NCBI RefSeq assembly: GCF_002744735.1
Contig: NZ_KZ319339.1
Span: forward strand, 992,001-1,056,000
Origin: Marinobacter guineae
Lineage (GTDB): Bacteria; Pseudomonadota; Gammaproteobacteria; Pseudomonadales; Oleiphilaceae
Direction: 5' to 3'
DNA length: 64,000 nucleotides
Made by a program: the position numbers and the translations under genes. The notes beneath the pieces were generated by a model, which was not told where the DNA came from, did no database searches, and saw only the letters and a list, made by a program, of their open reading frames with translations. Shown one piece after another: positions 1 through 11,220 of the stretch (positions within the stretch are counted from its first letter, which is position 1; every line of letters begins with the position of its first letter).

Positions 1-1
1 C

Positions 2-847
2 TCCGAAGATCTCGGCGAATGCCCGTTCAGCGCCTGGCTGAAAGACTACCTCGAAGACAAACAGAGCTTCGGTGCCATGACGGATCGCCTGTTCGGGCAG
101 TGGCAGGAACTGCTGACCGGCAGCCAGGAGGAGTTTGATGGCCACTTGATGATCGTGCATGACGCCCTGGCCGATTCAGAGGTGGTCTATCTCTTTATTC
201 TGGAGAACGACAGCGCCATGCGGTTTGATGGCACTGAGTCGCTGGATGCTACAGACGTTCTGAGTTTGTCCAGGCTGAATCTGGCGGTTCGCATCGAGCT
301 GGACGACTGGCGCAGCAACAACCCGGCAGAGAATTACATGACATTGGTCCACGGCCGCGGCACGGGCGAGCCCGGGGAGCTGTTTATTCGCTTGTGCGGG
401 TTTACCAATCAGGTGGATGTGGAAAAAGAGACCATAACGTTCCTGGATGCGGTGGAGGCATTCGCCAAGTCCTCCGAGCCGGAAAAGGCCGGTGAGGTTC
501 GCAACAAGGCGTACGAATTCTGCAAGGAGCAGCATGCCCTGGGTGAGCCGGTGGAAATCGAGGCGCTTTCCGGCTATCTGGACGAAAGCGAACCGCAACG
601 TTTCAAGGAGTTTGCCTCCAAAACCGCAGAGCTTCCGGAGAACGGCGTACTTCACCCGGATCACCGCAAGGTGAAAAAGCTGGTGCGTATTGCGGGCTCC
701 GGGGGAGGTATGAGCGTCTCTTTCTCATCCGACCTGGTGAATCAGGCGATTTACTATGACCGGGACAAAGATGCGCTGACGATCACTCGACTTCCCAAGG
801 CTTTGCGGGAGCAGCTGCAGCGGTATCTGGAAGCTCGCGAGGAGTAA
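2..847 (+). CDS. yejK: Nucleoid-associated protein YejK/NdpA, C-terminal part (partial)
   Basis: The frame is open from base 2, so the gene starts before the window. About 281 codons are visible of a family usually near 335 residues, so roughly the first 50 to 60 residues are missing. The first ATG inside the window (77) is an internal Met, because in-frame coding (SEDLGECPFSAWLKDYLEDK) precedes it. The visible part matches YejK/NdpA (37-kDa nucleoid-associated protein) in its acidic middle and the C-terminal region with VLHPDHRKVKKLVRIAG. Family proteins bind chromosomal DNA in the cytoplasm; no enzymatic role is implied. The last 65 bases overlap the 3' end of the convergent trmH gene. Assignment rests on whole-sequence resemblance rather than a catalytic motif. 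Confidence 0.85.
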   Translation, partial: SEDLGECPFSAWLKDYLEDKQSFGAMTDRLFGQWQELLTGSQEEFDGHLMIVHDALADSEVVYLFILENDSAMRFDGTESLDATDVLSLSRLNLAVRIELDDWRSNNPAENYMTLVHGRGTGEPGELFIRLCGFTNQVDVEKETITFLDAVEAFAKSSEPEKAGEVRNKAYEFCKEQHALGEPVEIEALSGYLDESEPQRFKEFASKTAELPENGVLHPDHRKVKKLVRIAGSGGGMSVSFSSDLVNQAIYYDRDKDALTITRLPKALREQLQRYLEAREE

Positions 848-1568
848 GGTTTTCGGGTTGGTCGTCCCATCTTGGGCGGTTTGCGCGCAACTTCCGGACT
901 TCCTGCATCCAACCTACCCCATCGATCAGCTCGCCGGTTTCCGGGTCAATGGGCGGGTATGGCAGCTTGCGGTCGTCGCAGTACCGTTTGACCGTGGGCT
1001 GGCACCAGCGGAACAGCAGGCGATTGTACTCGTCATCGGGCAGCCTGCGCTGGTCAAACAGACCGGCCAGTTTCCGTTGCCTCTGGGCTTCCGACAGGAT
1101 AATCGCGCAGGCGGCGGAAACATTCAGCGACTCCACCATGCCCATCATCGGAATCACAATGTGCTCGTCGGCCTGGGCCGCGGCATCAGCGCTGACACCA
1201 TCCACTTCATTGCCCAGAATCACCGTACACGGCACGGTGAAATCCGCGTCCCGGAAATCAATAGCCCGATCCGAAAGCTGCGCGGCGTAGAGCCTGTGGC
1301 CCTGCCCTTTCAGGTTTGCAATGGCCTCGTCCATGGTGCGGTGGGTGTGGGTTGTTACCCAGTTATAGCTGCCACCGGCGGTTTTCCGGAAGGCCCGGAA
1401 GCCTTCTTTCGGCCATACCACATGCATGTTCGCCAGACCGAACGCATCGCAGGAGCGGATGATGGCGGACAGGTTCCGGGGTTTGTGGACCTGGTCGGTG
1501 AGGACGCTCAGATCCGGTTGGCGGGTGTTGAGGGTTTGTTTGATTCGGGCGAGGCGTTCGGGGGTCAT
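783..1568 (-). CDS. trmH: tRNA (guanosine(18)-2'-O)-methyltransferase TrmH
   Basis: The 261-residue product resembles Escherichia coli TrmH closely from MTPERLARIKQTLNTRQPDL onward, so ATG 1568 is taken as start. The frame is open for another 50 codons upstream, but those codons lie largely in an inverted-repeat element and have no family counterpart. SPOUT/SpoU-family signatures are visible: QVHKPRNLSAIIRSCDA near the N-terminus, VILGNEVDGV in the middle, and IPMMGMVESLNVSAACAIIL near residue 150, which form the knotted S-adenosylmethionine site. It methylates the 2'-hydroxyl of G18 in the D-loop of tRNA. A C-terminal SpoU-associated tail (LPYPPIDPETGELIDGVGW) follows. The last 65 bases are antisense to the end of yejK, giving a real convergent coding overlap. 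No strong Shine-Dalgarno is visible before the ATG. Confidence 0.93.
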   Translation of the reverse strand: MTPERLARIKQTLNTRQPDLSVLTDQVHKPRNLSAIIRSCDAFGLANMHVVWPKEGFRAFRKTAGGSYNWVTTHTHRTMDEAIANLKGQGHRLYAAQLSDRAIDFRDADFTVPCTVILGNEVDGVSADAAAQADEHIVIPMMGMVESLNVSAACAIILSEAQRQRKLAGLFDQRRLPDDEYNRLLFRWCQPTVKRYCDDRKLPYPPIDPETGELIDGVGWMQEVRKLRANRPRWDDQPENLTPRELPDTAAAAPAKPWEVE

Positions 1569-1597
1569 GGCTTTTCGGGTTTCACTCAAAAGTTCGG

Positions 1598-1709
1598 GAA
1601 GTCGCTGGCAGAGCCCTTGCCAAAACTGTTGAGGGCCATGGACGGCCCGAAACAAGCGCACATGGATGTGCTCGTAGCGTGTTTTGGCAAGGGCTCTGCC
1701 AGCGACTTC
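1598..1709 (-). repeat. Structured palindromic element, copy 1 (core on minus strand)
   Basis: Perfect 29-bp inverted arms at 1598-1626 and 1681-1709 (one begins GAAGTCGCTGGCAGAGCCC) enclose a 54-base core. Read on the minus strand the core starts ACGCTACGAGC, has a first palindrome around ACATCCATGT, the linker GCGCTTGTTTC, and a second palindrome around GGCCGTCCATGGCC, then ends CTCAACA. The same core architecture recurs at 3291, 8248, 8404, 24631 and 44476 with different arms. The outer flank (minus strand) reads TTTTGGTGCA. The copy lies only 30 bases upstream of the trmH start, so it would be transcribed in the trmH leader unless transcription starts inside it. It is not a terminator in this divergent position. 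Confidence 0.85.
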
Positions 1710-1798
1710 ATGCACCAAAAGTCAGAATGAACGAAATAGTACCACAGCCGGACTAGCAACAAGCCGAGACAAAGGTGGTTGAAGAATGAGCAGGCCGT

Positions 1799-1804
1799 TA
1801 TACT
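1799..1804 (+). promoter_or_regulatory. Possible -10 element for miaB
   Basis: TATACT matches the sigma-70 -10 consensus in 5 of 6 positions and lies 78 bases upstream of the miaB ATG, in the otherwise featureless stretch 1710-1881. No convincing -35 sits 16-18 bases upstream (TGGTTG at the right spacing is poor), so this is tentative. Confidence 0.25.
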
Positions 1805-1881
1805 ACGCAGTTCCTTTTTGCTGGCGCCCTTTAGCAACCACCCAGTTCCCGGCGCAACATCCACCAGATTACGTGAGACCC

Positions 1882-3228
1882 ATGGCCAAAAAGCTGTACA
1901 TCAAAACCCACGGCTGTCAGATGAACGAGTACGACTCAGCCAGAATGGCAGACCTGCTCAAGACCGGCGAAACCGTCGAAATGACCGATTCGCCGGATGA
2001 CGCCGACATCCTGTTGCTGAACACCTGCTCCATCCGGGAAAAAGCCCAGGAGAAGGTATTTCACCAGCTTGGCCGCTGGAAGAAGCTCAAAAGCAAAAAG
2101 CCCGACCTGATCATCGGCGTAGGCGGCTGCGTAGCTTCCCAGGAAGGCCAGGCCATTATCGACCGGGCGCCCTACGTCGACATGGTCTTCGGCCCCCAGA
2201 CCCTGCACCGGCTGCCGGACATGATTACCGAAGTCCGCGCCAAGGGTAATGGCGTGGGCGTGGTAGACGTGAGCTTCCCGGAGATCGAAAAATTCGACAA
2301 CCTCCCCGATCCCGGTGCCGACGGCCCGTCCGCGTTTGTGTCCATCATGGAAGGCTGCAGCAAATACTGCACCTTCTGCGTGGTGCCCTACACCCGCGGT
2401 GAAGAAGTCAGTCGACCAGCCGACGATGTGATCGCCGAAGTCGCCCACCTGGCCGGCCAGGGTGTTCGGGAAGTGAACCTTCTCGGCCAGAACGTGAACG
2501 CCTACCGTGGCGAGACCCACGATGGCGACATCATGGACCTGGCCGAGCTGATTGAGCTGATTGCCGCCATTGACGGTATCGACCGGATCCGTTACACCAC
2601 CTCCCACCCGGTGGAATTCTCGGATTCCCTGATCGACGTCTACGAGCGGGTGCCGGAGCTGGTCAACCATCTGCACCTGCCGGTCCAGAGCGGCTCGGAT
2701 CGCATCCTGGCTGCCATGAAGCGCGGCCACACGGCACTGGAGTACAAATCCAAGCTTCGCCGCCTGCGCAAGATCCGGCCGGATATCAGTTTTTCCTCGG
2801 ACTTCATTATCGGCTTCCCGGGTGAAACCGAGAAAGACTTTGAAGACACCATGAAGCTGATCAACGACATCGGTTTCGATATGTCCTTCAGCTTCGTCTA
2901 CAGCGCCCGACCGGGGACTCCGGCGTCGGATCTGCCGGACGAGACGCCGATGGAGGTCAAGAAGCAGCGCCTGAGTATCCTGCAGGACCGGCTGAACCAG
3001 AATGTGATGGATATCAGCCGCAAGATGGTCGGCTCTACTCAGCGGATTCTGGTGACGGGCCTGTCCAAGAAGGACCCCGGGGAGTATGCGGGGCGCACGG
3101 AGAACAACCGGATTGTGAACTTCCGGCATGAGAATCCGGAGGTTGTTGGGCACTTTATCGATGTCGAGATTGTGGAGGCTTATCCCAACTCTCTTCGCGG
3201 GTTGCCCTTGAACTCGGAGTTACATTAA
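1882..3228 (+). CDS. miaB: tRNA-2-methylthio-N6-dimethylallyladenosine synthase MiaB
   Basis: The 448-residue protein starts at [19 protein letters not shown], the standard MiaB N-terminus; the longer open frame from 1786 adds 32 residues without family similarity. The N-terminal UPF0004 domain carries three cluster-binding cysteines (HGCQMN, NTCSIRE and the GGCVASQEG region). The radical-SAM motif CSKYCTFC lies near residue 160 and a C-terminal TRAM domain ends the protein. It methylthiolates i6A37 in tRNAs reading UNN codons, downstream of MiaA, which is also encoded in this window at 36.2 kb. It heads the miaB-ybeZ-ybeY-corC-lnt series as in enteric bacteria, but here 560 bases of repeats separate it from ybeZ. 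Confidence 0.97.
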   Translation: MAKKLYIKTHGCQMNEYDSARMADLLKTGETVEMTDSPDDADILLLNTCSIREKAQEKVFHQLGRWKKLKSKKPDLIIGVGGCVASQEGQAIIDRAPYVDMVFGPQTLHRLPDMITEVRAKGNGVGVVDVSFPEIEKFDNLPDPGADGPSAFVSIMEGCSKYCTFCVVPYTRGEEVSRPADDVIAEVAHLAGQGVREVNLLGQNVNAYRGETHDGDIMDLAELIELIAAIDGIDRIRYTTSHPVEFSDSLIDVYERVPELVNHLHLPVQSGSDRILAAMKRGHTALEYKSKLRRLRKIRPDISFSSDFIIGFPGETEKDFEDTMKLINDIGFDMSFSFVYSARPGTPASDLPDETPMEVKKQRLSILQDRLNQNVMDISRKMVGSTQRILVTGLSKKDPGEYAGRTENNRIVNFRHENPEVVGHFIDVEIVEAYPNSLRGLPLNSELH

Positions 3229-3261
3229 AACTGGGACCTATCCGTCTGAGGCTTGGCATTG

Positions 3262-3376
3262 GGAGGCTGGCTGGAAGGGCTTCCCAAAAAACGCTCCTTC
3301 GGCACGTCCATGTGACGCTTGGGCTCCGCCATCCATGGCTCCGCACATTTTTGGGAAGCCCTTCCAGCCAGCCTCC
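3262..3376 (+). repeat. Structured palindromic element, copy 2
   Basis: Perfect 29-bp inverted arms (3262-3290, starting GGAGGCTGGCTGGAAGGGC, and 3348-3376) enclose a 57-base core: ACGCTCCTTCGGC, ACGTCCATGT, GACGCTTGGGC, a second palindrome around CCATCCATGG, and CTCCGCACA at the end. Core layout is that of copy 1, but the arm sequence is unrelated. It sits 33 bases after the miaB stop and could affect transcript ends there. Confidence 0.85.
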
Positions 3377-3401
3377 TTCCGGCATCACAGGGATAGTATG
3401 C

Positions 3402-3507
3402 GTAGGTTGGATTAGTAATTGTAGGTTGGATTAGACGAAGTCGTAATCCAACAAAAAAATGGGACCTCGGAATTTGTCGGATTACGCCGCCGGCTAATCC
3501 GACCTAC
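3402..3507. repeat. REP-like palindromes, head-to-head pair
   Basis: A partial unit (3402-3415, GTAGGTTGGATTAG) is followed by a full palindromic unit at 3421-3452 (GTAGGTTGGATTAG ... TAATCCAAC) and an inverted unit at 3476-3507 (GTCGGATTACGCC ... CTAATCCGACCTAC). The GTAGGTYGGATTAG motif is a widespread intergenic REP-type palindrome in proteobacteria. The last unit is followed by TTGTTTTTC and might help end transcripts from the left. Together with copies 2 and 3 of the structured element this fills the 560-base gap between miaB and ybeZ. Confidence 0.75.
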
Positions 3508-3550
3508 TTGTTTTTCTATATTCGGGCCTGCACATAGATTGATCAGGGTG

Positions 3551-3734
3551 AGGGCCGGGGTGTGTTTCCAAAAACGTGGAGCGCCAGGGATGGCGCGACC
3601 GAGCCCTACAGGGGTGAGGCCGAGCGCTTATGAAGCGAAGCTTCATGCGACAGCGGAACGACAGCAATCTGTGATTGCTGGCTGGACCCCGTAGGGGTAT
3701 TTACGGGCGTTTTTTGGAAACACACCCCGGCCCT
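3551..3734 (-). repeat. Structured palindromic element, copy 3 (long variant, minus orientation)
   Basis: Perfect 24-bp inverted arms at 3551-3574 (AGGGCCGGGGTGTGTTTCC then A5) and 3711-3734 enclose a 136-base core, more than twice the usual length. On the minus strand the core begins ACGCCCGTAAATACC and ends with the palindrome GCGCCATCCCTGGCGC and TCCACG, matching the ends of the short cores. The middle holds extra small hairpins: ACCCC/GGGGT, CAGCAATC/GATTGCTG and GAAGC/GCTTC. The outer flank on the minus strand is TTTTGGTGCA, as in copy 1. It ends 54 bases before the ybeZ start, so it would lie in the ybeZ leader or promoter. Confidence 0.8.
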
Positions 3735-3788
3735 CGGCCTTTGCACCAAAATCAGAAACACGTTCTCCCAAAACAAAACGGAGCACTT

Positions 3789-4772
3789 TTGAACGCCAAC
3801 GATCACAGACAATTTGACCTGCACCCGGTGGACCAGCGTCGGCTGACGACGCTTTGTGGCCAGTTTGATGAAAACCTGAAGATGATTGAAAGACGCCTGC
3901 AGGTGAAAATCGGCCGGCGTGGGCATCACTTCCGGGTGGAGGGTGAAACCGAACATGTGGCGGCGGCCGTTGAGGTTGTGCGGCATCTGTATCGGGAAAC
4001 CGAAGCCATGGAGGACATTTCGCCGGATACGGTGCACTTGTATATCCGGGAAACCGGCTTCGAGCGGTTGCCCGAAGACGTGCCCTATGACGGGGCCGTG
4101 ACGGTGATCAAGACACCCAAGCTTCAGGCCAAGCCCCGGGGGGCGAACCAGCAGAAGTATGTGCACAGCATCCGCACTCACGATATTAACTTCGGTATCG
4201 GCCCTGCCGGTACCGGCAAGACCTGGCTGGCGGTGGCCTGTGCGGTGGAGGCTCTGAAGGACGAGCAGGTAAAGCGGATTCTGTTGGTGCGGCCGGCGGT
4301 GGAAGCTGGTGAAAAGCTGGGTTTCCTGCCCGGGGACCTGGCTCAGAAGGTGGATCCGTATCTACGCCCGCTGTACGACGCCTTGTATGAAATGCTCGGC
4401 TTTGAGCAGGTGACGCGGCTGATCGAGAAGAGTGTGATTGAGATTGCGCCGCTGGCGTTCATGCGCGGCCGTACATTGAACAACTCGTTTATCATTCTCG
4501 ATGAAAGCCAGAACACCACCCGGGAACAGATGAAGATGTTCCTGACCCGGATTGGCTTCGGTTCTACCGCCGTCATTACCGGTGATACCACCCAGGTGGA
4601 TCTGCCCCGTGGCCAGAATTCCGGGCTGATTCATGCCGCCGGTGTGCTGAGCAAGGTGCCAGGCATTGGCTTTACCCGGTTTGAAGCACGGGACGTTGTG
4701 CGCCATCCGCTGGTTCAGCGCATTGTGGAAGCCTACGATTCTTTTGACGACGGGAGCGCAACCGGCCAGTGA
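3789..4772 (+). CDS. ybeZ: PhoH-like ATPase YbeZ
   Basis: The protein has 327 residues if it starts at TTG 3789 (reads [19 protein letters not shown]), chosen because GGAG lies at normal spacing upstream and the alignment with enteric YbeZ (about 346 residues) begins here; the open frame further upstream runs into repeat copy 3. An N-terminal RNA-binding-like region ([15 protein letters not shown]) precedes the PhoH nucleotide-binding domain, with Walker [10 protein letters not shown] near residue 145 and Walker [10 protein letters not shown] near residue 240. YbeZ is a cytoplasmic ATPase that works with the endoribonuclease YbeY in rRNA maturation and ribosome quality control. Its stop overlaps the ybeY GTG start, consistent with translational coupling. 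Confidence 0.93.
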   Translation: MNANDHRQFDLHPVDQRRLTTLCGQFDENLKMIERRLQVKIGRRGHHFRVEGETEHVAAAVEVVRHLYRETEAMEDISPDTVHLYIRETGFERLPEDVPYDGAVTVIKTPKLQAKPRGANQQKYVHSIRTHDINFGIGPAGTGKTWLAVACAVEALKDEQVKRILLVRPAVEAGEKLGFLPGDLAQKVDPYLRPLYDALYEMLGFEQVTRLIEKSVIEIAPLAFMRGRTLNNSFIILDESQNTTREQMKMFLTRIGFGSTAVITGDTTQVDLPRGQNSGLIHAAGVLSKVPGIGFTRFEARDVVRHPLVQRIVEAYDSFDDGSATGQ

Positions 4773-5242
4773 GCGAGCTGACAGTGGATTTTCAGCAGGT
4801 TTTCGAGGCCCCCGGCATTCCACCGGAACGAGCTTTTCAGGAATGGGCGCAACTGGCGTGGCAGAGGGAGGATCCGTCCGAGGTGACTGTCCGTATTGTC
4901 GGGACTGATGAGAGCCAGGCGCTGAATCAACAGTACCGGGGCAAGGACAAGCCAACCAATGTGTTGTCCTTCCCATTTGAGGCGCCAGCCGGTATAACGA
5001 TGCCATTGGCGGGAGATCTGGTAATTTGCGCGCCAGTTGTTGAGAATGAGGCCCGGGAACAGCGGAAATCGCTGGAAGCACACTGGGCTCATATGGTGGT
5101 GCATGGCATGTTGCATCTCCAGGGTTATGATCATATTGAAGACGAAGATGCCGAGATCATGGAAGCCCTCGAAGTCCGGTTGCTGGCACAGCTTGGATTT
5201 GGCAATCCCTACGAAGCAGAGGAAACGGAAAAAGACTCATGA
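4769..5242 (+). CDS. ybeY: Endoribonuclease YbeY (rRNA maturation factor)
   Basis: This 157-residue protein carries the UPF0054 metal-binding signature [11 protein letters not shown] near residue 115, whose three histidines bind zinc. The motif NVLSFPFE and the [13 protein letters not shown] helix also match the family. It is a single-strand-specific endoribonuclease needed for 16S rRNA 3'-end processing. The start is GTG at 4769, within GTGA, overlapping the ybeZ stop; its own stop overlaps the corC ATG in ATGA. The tight overlaps make ybeZ-ybeY-corC one translational unit. Confidence 0.95.
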   Translation: MSELTVDFQQVFEAPGIPPERAFQEWAQLAWQREDPSEVTVRIVGTDESQALNQQYRGKDKPTNVLSFPFEAPAGITMPLAGDLVICAPVVENEAREQRKSLEAHWAHMVVHGMLHLQGYDHIEDEDAEIMEALEVRLLAQLGFGNPYEAEETEKDS

Positions 5243-6084
5243 GCGACGATCAGTCGAGTCGCAGCCAGGGCAGCAAGTCCTGGCTGGAACGTATATCCCA
5301 GGCCTTCTCCAGCGGGCCTGAGTCCGTCGAGGACGTGCTGGAAATCCTGCGGGACGCCGAGTCCCAGAACATCATCGATGTCGATGCCATGAGCATCATC
5401 GAGGGTGCCATGCAGGTGATCGACATGCGGGTGGATGAAATCATGATTCCCCGCTCTCAGATGGTCACCGTCAAGGCAGCCCAGGACCCAAAAGAGTACC
5501 TGGGAGAGATTATTTCCTCTGCCCACAGCCGCTTTCCGGTGATTGGCGACAGCCAGGATGACGTTATTGGCGTCCTGCTGGCCAAGGACCTGCTTCCCCT
5601 TGCCATGAACAACGACCTGAACTGGAACCGCATCCGGGAAATTCTTCGGCCGCCCACTTTTGTGCCCGAGAGCAAGCGCCTGAACCAGCTTCTCAAGGAG
5701 TTCAAGGAAAACCGTAACCATATGGCCATTGTGGTGGACGAGTACGGCGGCACCGCCGGGCTGATCACCATTGAGGACGTGCTTGAGCAGATTGTCGGGG
5801 AAATTGAAGACGAACATGACTTCGATGAGGAAACCCACATCAAGGCACGGGGCGATGGCAGTTACGCGGTCAAGGCGGTAACCCCGGTCGACGATTTCAA
5901 CGAGTTCTTCGAGACTGAATTCGACGAAGAAGAATTTGACACCATCGGTGGTGTGGTACTCAAGGAGTTCGGACACCTGCCCAGACGGGGCGAATCGGTT
6001 GAATTTGGCGGCTTGGGCTTTACCATTGCCAACGCCGATAACCGTGTCATCCGTCTGTTGCAGGTAACCCGCAGTGAGCCATGA
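5239..6084 (+). CDS. corC: CorC/HlyC family protein with CBS domains
   Basis: The 281-residue cytoplasmic protein has two CBS domains (from [18 protein letters not shown] near residue 55 to about residue 190, including the typical [20 protein letters not shown]) and a C-terminal CorC_HlyC domain ([16 protein letters not shown] onward, with [19 protein letters not shown]). It has no membrane segments, unlike larger HCC-family transporters. It is classically linked to cobalt/magnesium efflux and lies between ybeY and lnt as in enteric bacteria. It is coupled to ybeY by ATGA overlap and overlaps the lnt start by 11 bases. Confidence 0.93.
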   Translation: MSDDQSSRSQGSKSWLERISQAFSSGPESVEDVLEILRDAESQNIIDVDAMSIIEGAMQVIDMRVDEIMIPRSQMVTVKAAQDPKEYLGEIISSAHSRFPVIGDSQDDVIGVLLAKDLLPLAMNNDLNWNRIREILRPPTFVPESKRLNQLLKEFKENRNHMAIVVDEYGGTAGLITIEDVLEQIVGEIEDEHDFDEETHIKARGDGSYAVKAVTPVDDFNEFFETEFDEEEFDTIGGVVLKEFGHLPRRGESVEFGGLGFTIANADNRVIRLLQVTRSEP

Positions 6085-7636
6085 CGTTGCAAACGCCAAA
6101 GTCCTGAATACCCCGCTATCAACCAACCGCTGGCTCGGCGCGGCAACCCTCGTTGTTGCCGGCGCCCTGCAAACCCTGACATTTTCCCCGTTTCAGCTCT
6201 GGTGGTTGGGTCCCGTCTCGGTTTTGCTGATCCTGCTGGTCACGGTTCCCCTGGCGCCGGAAAAACTGCTCAGGGCCGGATGGCTGACCGGCCTGGGTCT
6301 GTTTGGTAGTGGTGCCAGCTGGGTGTATGTCAGCATCAGCGAACACGGCAACACCGCTATTCCCGTCGCCATCCTGCTAACGGTCGCCTTTGTGGCTGGC
6401 CTGGCGCTGTTTCATGGCCTGGCGTTCTGGTTCTGGGGAAAACTGGCAAAGAAGAGTGCTATCCGCCGACTGATTCTGTTCCCTGCCATCTGGATTCTGG
6501 GGGACTGGCTCCGGGGCTGGTTGCTGACCGGTTTTCCGTGGCTGTATCTCGGTACAGCCCACACCGACGGTCCGCTTGCCGGCCTGGCGCCTTTAGCCGG
6601 CGTCCACGGTATCACTTTCTGGATTACGGCTACCGGCGCTGCACTCTACGGGGGCTGGTGGCTGATCAAACACCTGAGGCCGGTCGCCGCCGGAGTCACT
6701 CTCGTGATTGTGCTGACTCCGTGGCTGATCGCTCCCGCCATGAACCGGATTGACTGGACCGAGCTCAGCACCGAGGCCACAACCTTCGCGGCCATGCAGG
6801 GCAACATTGCCCAGCAGATCAAGTGGGATCCGGAATTTCTAAAAGACCAGATTGTGACGTATCTGGGCATGACCGAGGGCCACTGGGACACAGACCTGAT
6901 CCTGTGGCCGGAAACGGCTATTCCCATTCCTCAGGATCAGGCCGGCACAATCATTGAGCACATCAGCAGTGAGCTGGGCGACAACAGCACCCTGATTACC
7001 GGGATACCCTGGTACGGGTTCAGTGACCGTCTTGAGGATTTCACGTACCACAACAGCATTATTGCGATTGGCAATGGCGACGGCATGTACCACAAGCAGA
7101 AGCTGGTCCCGTTTGGTGAATATGTGCCGTTGCAAAGTGTACTGAGGGGCCTGATCGGGTTCTTCGACCTCCCCATGAGCAGTTTCAGCCAAGGCCCGGC
7201 CTGGCAGGATCCACTTACGGCAAACGGCATCAAGATCATGCCGTTCATTTGTTACGAAGTCGCCTACCCGGATTTCGTCGCGTTCAATGCGCGAGGTTCC
7301 GACCTGTTGCTCACCATCAGTAACGATGGCTGGTTCGGGGACTCCATCGGGCCGCTGCAACATCTGCAAATTGCCCGAATGCGGGCACTCGAGACCGGCC
7401 GCTATATGCTCCGGGGCACCAATAATGGCGTGACCGCAATCATCAATCACCGGGGCGAGCTGACCGAGACCATCCCGCAATTCGAGCGCGCTACTCTTAC
7501 CGGTGAGGTATACACCGCCACCGGCAGCACGCCTTATATGCAAACCGGTTCCTGGCCGGTACTGACCCTGGCGTTCATCCTGATCGTGTTTGTCCGGGAG
7601 CGGATCATTCCTCCCGTTTCGGCCAGCGGCTCGTAA
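6074..7636 (+). CDS. lnt: Apolipoprotein N-acyltransferase Lnt
   Basis: The 520-residue inner-membrane protein has about six N-terminal hydrophobic segments (from ATLVVAGALQTLTF to VTLVIVLTPWLIA) and a periplasmic nitrilase-like domain. The catalytic triad is visible as Glu in WPETAIPIP, Lys in HKQKLVPFGEYVPL and Cys in PFICYEVAYPD. It adds the third acyl chain to the N-terminal cysteine of lipoproteins, using phospholipid as donor; LptE in this window would be a substrate. GTG 6074 overlaps the end of corC by 11 bases and has a weak ribosome-binding site. The last 32 bases overlap the convergent zinc-ribbon gene. Confidence 0.95.
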   Translation: MSHDVANAKVLNTPLSTNRWLGAATLVVAGALQTLTFSPFQLWWLGPVSVLLILLVTVPLAPEKLLRAGWLTGLGLFGSGASWVYVSISEHGNTAIPVAILLTVAFVAGLALFHGLAFWFWGKLAKKSAIRRLILFPAIWILGDWLRGWLLTGFPWLYLGTAHTDGPLAGLAPLAGVHGITFWITATGAALYGGWWLIKHLRPVAAGVTLVIVLTPWLIAPAMNRIDWTELSTEATTFAAMQGNIAQQIKWDPEFLKDQIVTYLGMTEGHWDTDLILWPETAIPIPQDQAGTIIEHISSELGDNSTLITGIPWYGFSDRLEDFTYHNSIIAIGNGDGMYHKQKLVPFGEYVPLQSVLRGLIGFFDLPMSSFSQGPAWQDPLTANGIKIMPFICYEVAYPDFVAFNARGSDLLLTISNDGWFGDSIGPLQHLQIARMRALETGRYMLRGTNNGVTAIINHRGELTETIPQFERATLTGEVYTATGSTPYMQTGSWPVLTLAFILIVFVRERIIPPVSASGS

Positions 7637-8153
7637 CCCGCTCGTAGTAGTGGGAGCCGCAGGCTTCGCAGGGTTCCAGATGGCTGGTGGCAGTCAGGCA
7701 GCGCATGTGTCCGCAATTCAGGCACTGGAACATCCCGGCAGTGGCCACTTCTCCCGAGATGTACTGCCCTATCTCCTTGTTTTCCAGTTTCTGTTTGAGC
7801 TCCAGAGTATCCACCAGGGTTTTGTCGGCAACGGACAGCAAGCGGTCCGCCAGCTGGTGCTCCAGCAGGGCAATATCCAGCTGTAGCCACTCTCCCAGCC
7901 CTTCACCGGTTTCGTCCATAAAGTGCATCAGGTGCTCAAGGTCCCGTTGCAGGTAGGCACCGAGGAGATCCGCTTCTTCCCGGGTCATTTCCTCCAGTTC
8001 GTACTCAAACTCCACCGCTTTCTGGACTTCCTCCTCCAGTGTCTGAAGCGAGGTTTCCTCTAACTCATGGAGACGCGTTTTCACCCGCTCCAGCATTCGG
8101 TCATAAACTTCCAGGGCTTTTCCTGAGAGATGGCTTCGTTCTGGTGTTGTCAT
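7605..8153 (-). CDS. Zinc-ribbon protein, DUF1451 (YbeL) family
   Basis: This 182-residue protein starts at MTTPERSHLSGKALEVYD, with AAGGAG six bases upstream; an upstream in-frame start would add 11 unconserved residues. The body is a long acidic alpha-helical region (ELEETSLQTLEEEVQKAVEF), and the C-terminus is a zinc ribbon with CLNCGH and CEACGS. This is the layout of the DUF1451/YbeL family, whose biochemical role is unknown. In enteric bacteria the family member lies near leuS, as here. It is convergent with lnt, overlapping by 32 bases, and divergent from leuS. Confidence 0.88.
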   Translation of the reverse strand: MTTPERSHLSGKALEVYDRMLERVKTRLHELEETSLQTLEEEVQKAVEFEYELEEMTREEADLLGAYLQRDLEHLMHFMDETGEGLGEWLQLDIALLEHQLADRLLSVADKTLVDTLELKQKLENKEIGQYISGEVATAGMFQCLNCGHMRCLTATSHLEPCEACGSHYYERVTSRWPKREE

Positions 8154-8226
8154 AAATACTCCTTCAAATAGATCTTGGCACCCCACACAAATACGTAGAG
8201 CCGATCAGTTGGTGCAAGAGTCAGGC

Positions 8227-11219
<2,993 letters not shown>

Positions 11220-11220
11220 T

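Noticed and set aside
1569..1718. 50-codon N-terminal extension of trmH
   Set aside because: It is the translation of repeat copy 1; the family start is MTPERLARIKQ at 1568.
858..1730. 290-codon frame opposite trmH
   Set aside because: Antisense to a conserved methyltransferase; it begins without a ribosome-binding site and runs into repeat copy 1.
1936..3153. 405-codon open frame antisense to miaB
   Set aside because: Shadow of miaB; no domain or ribosome-binding site.
3262..3734. Repeat cluster as CRISPR array
   Set aside because: No regular spacing of a direct repeat with unique spacers; the elements are inverted repeats and no cas genes are present.
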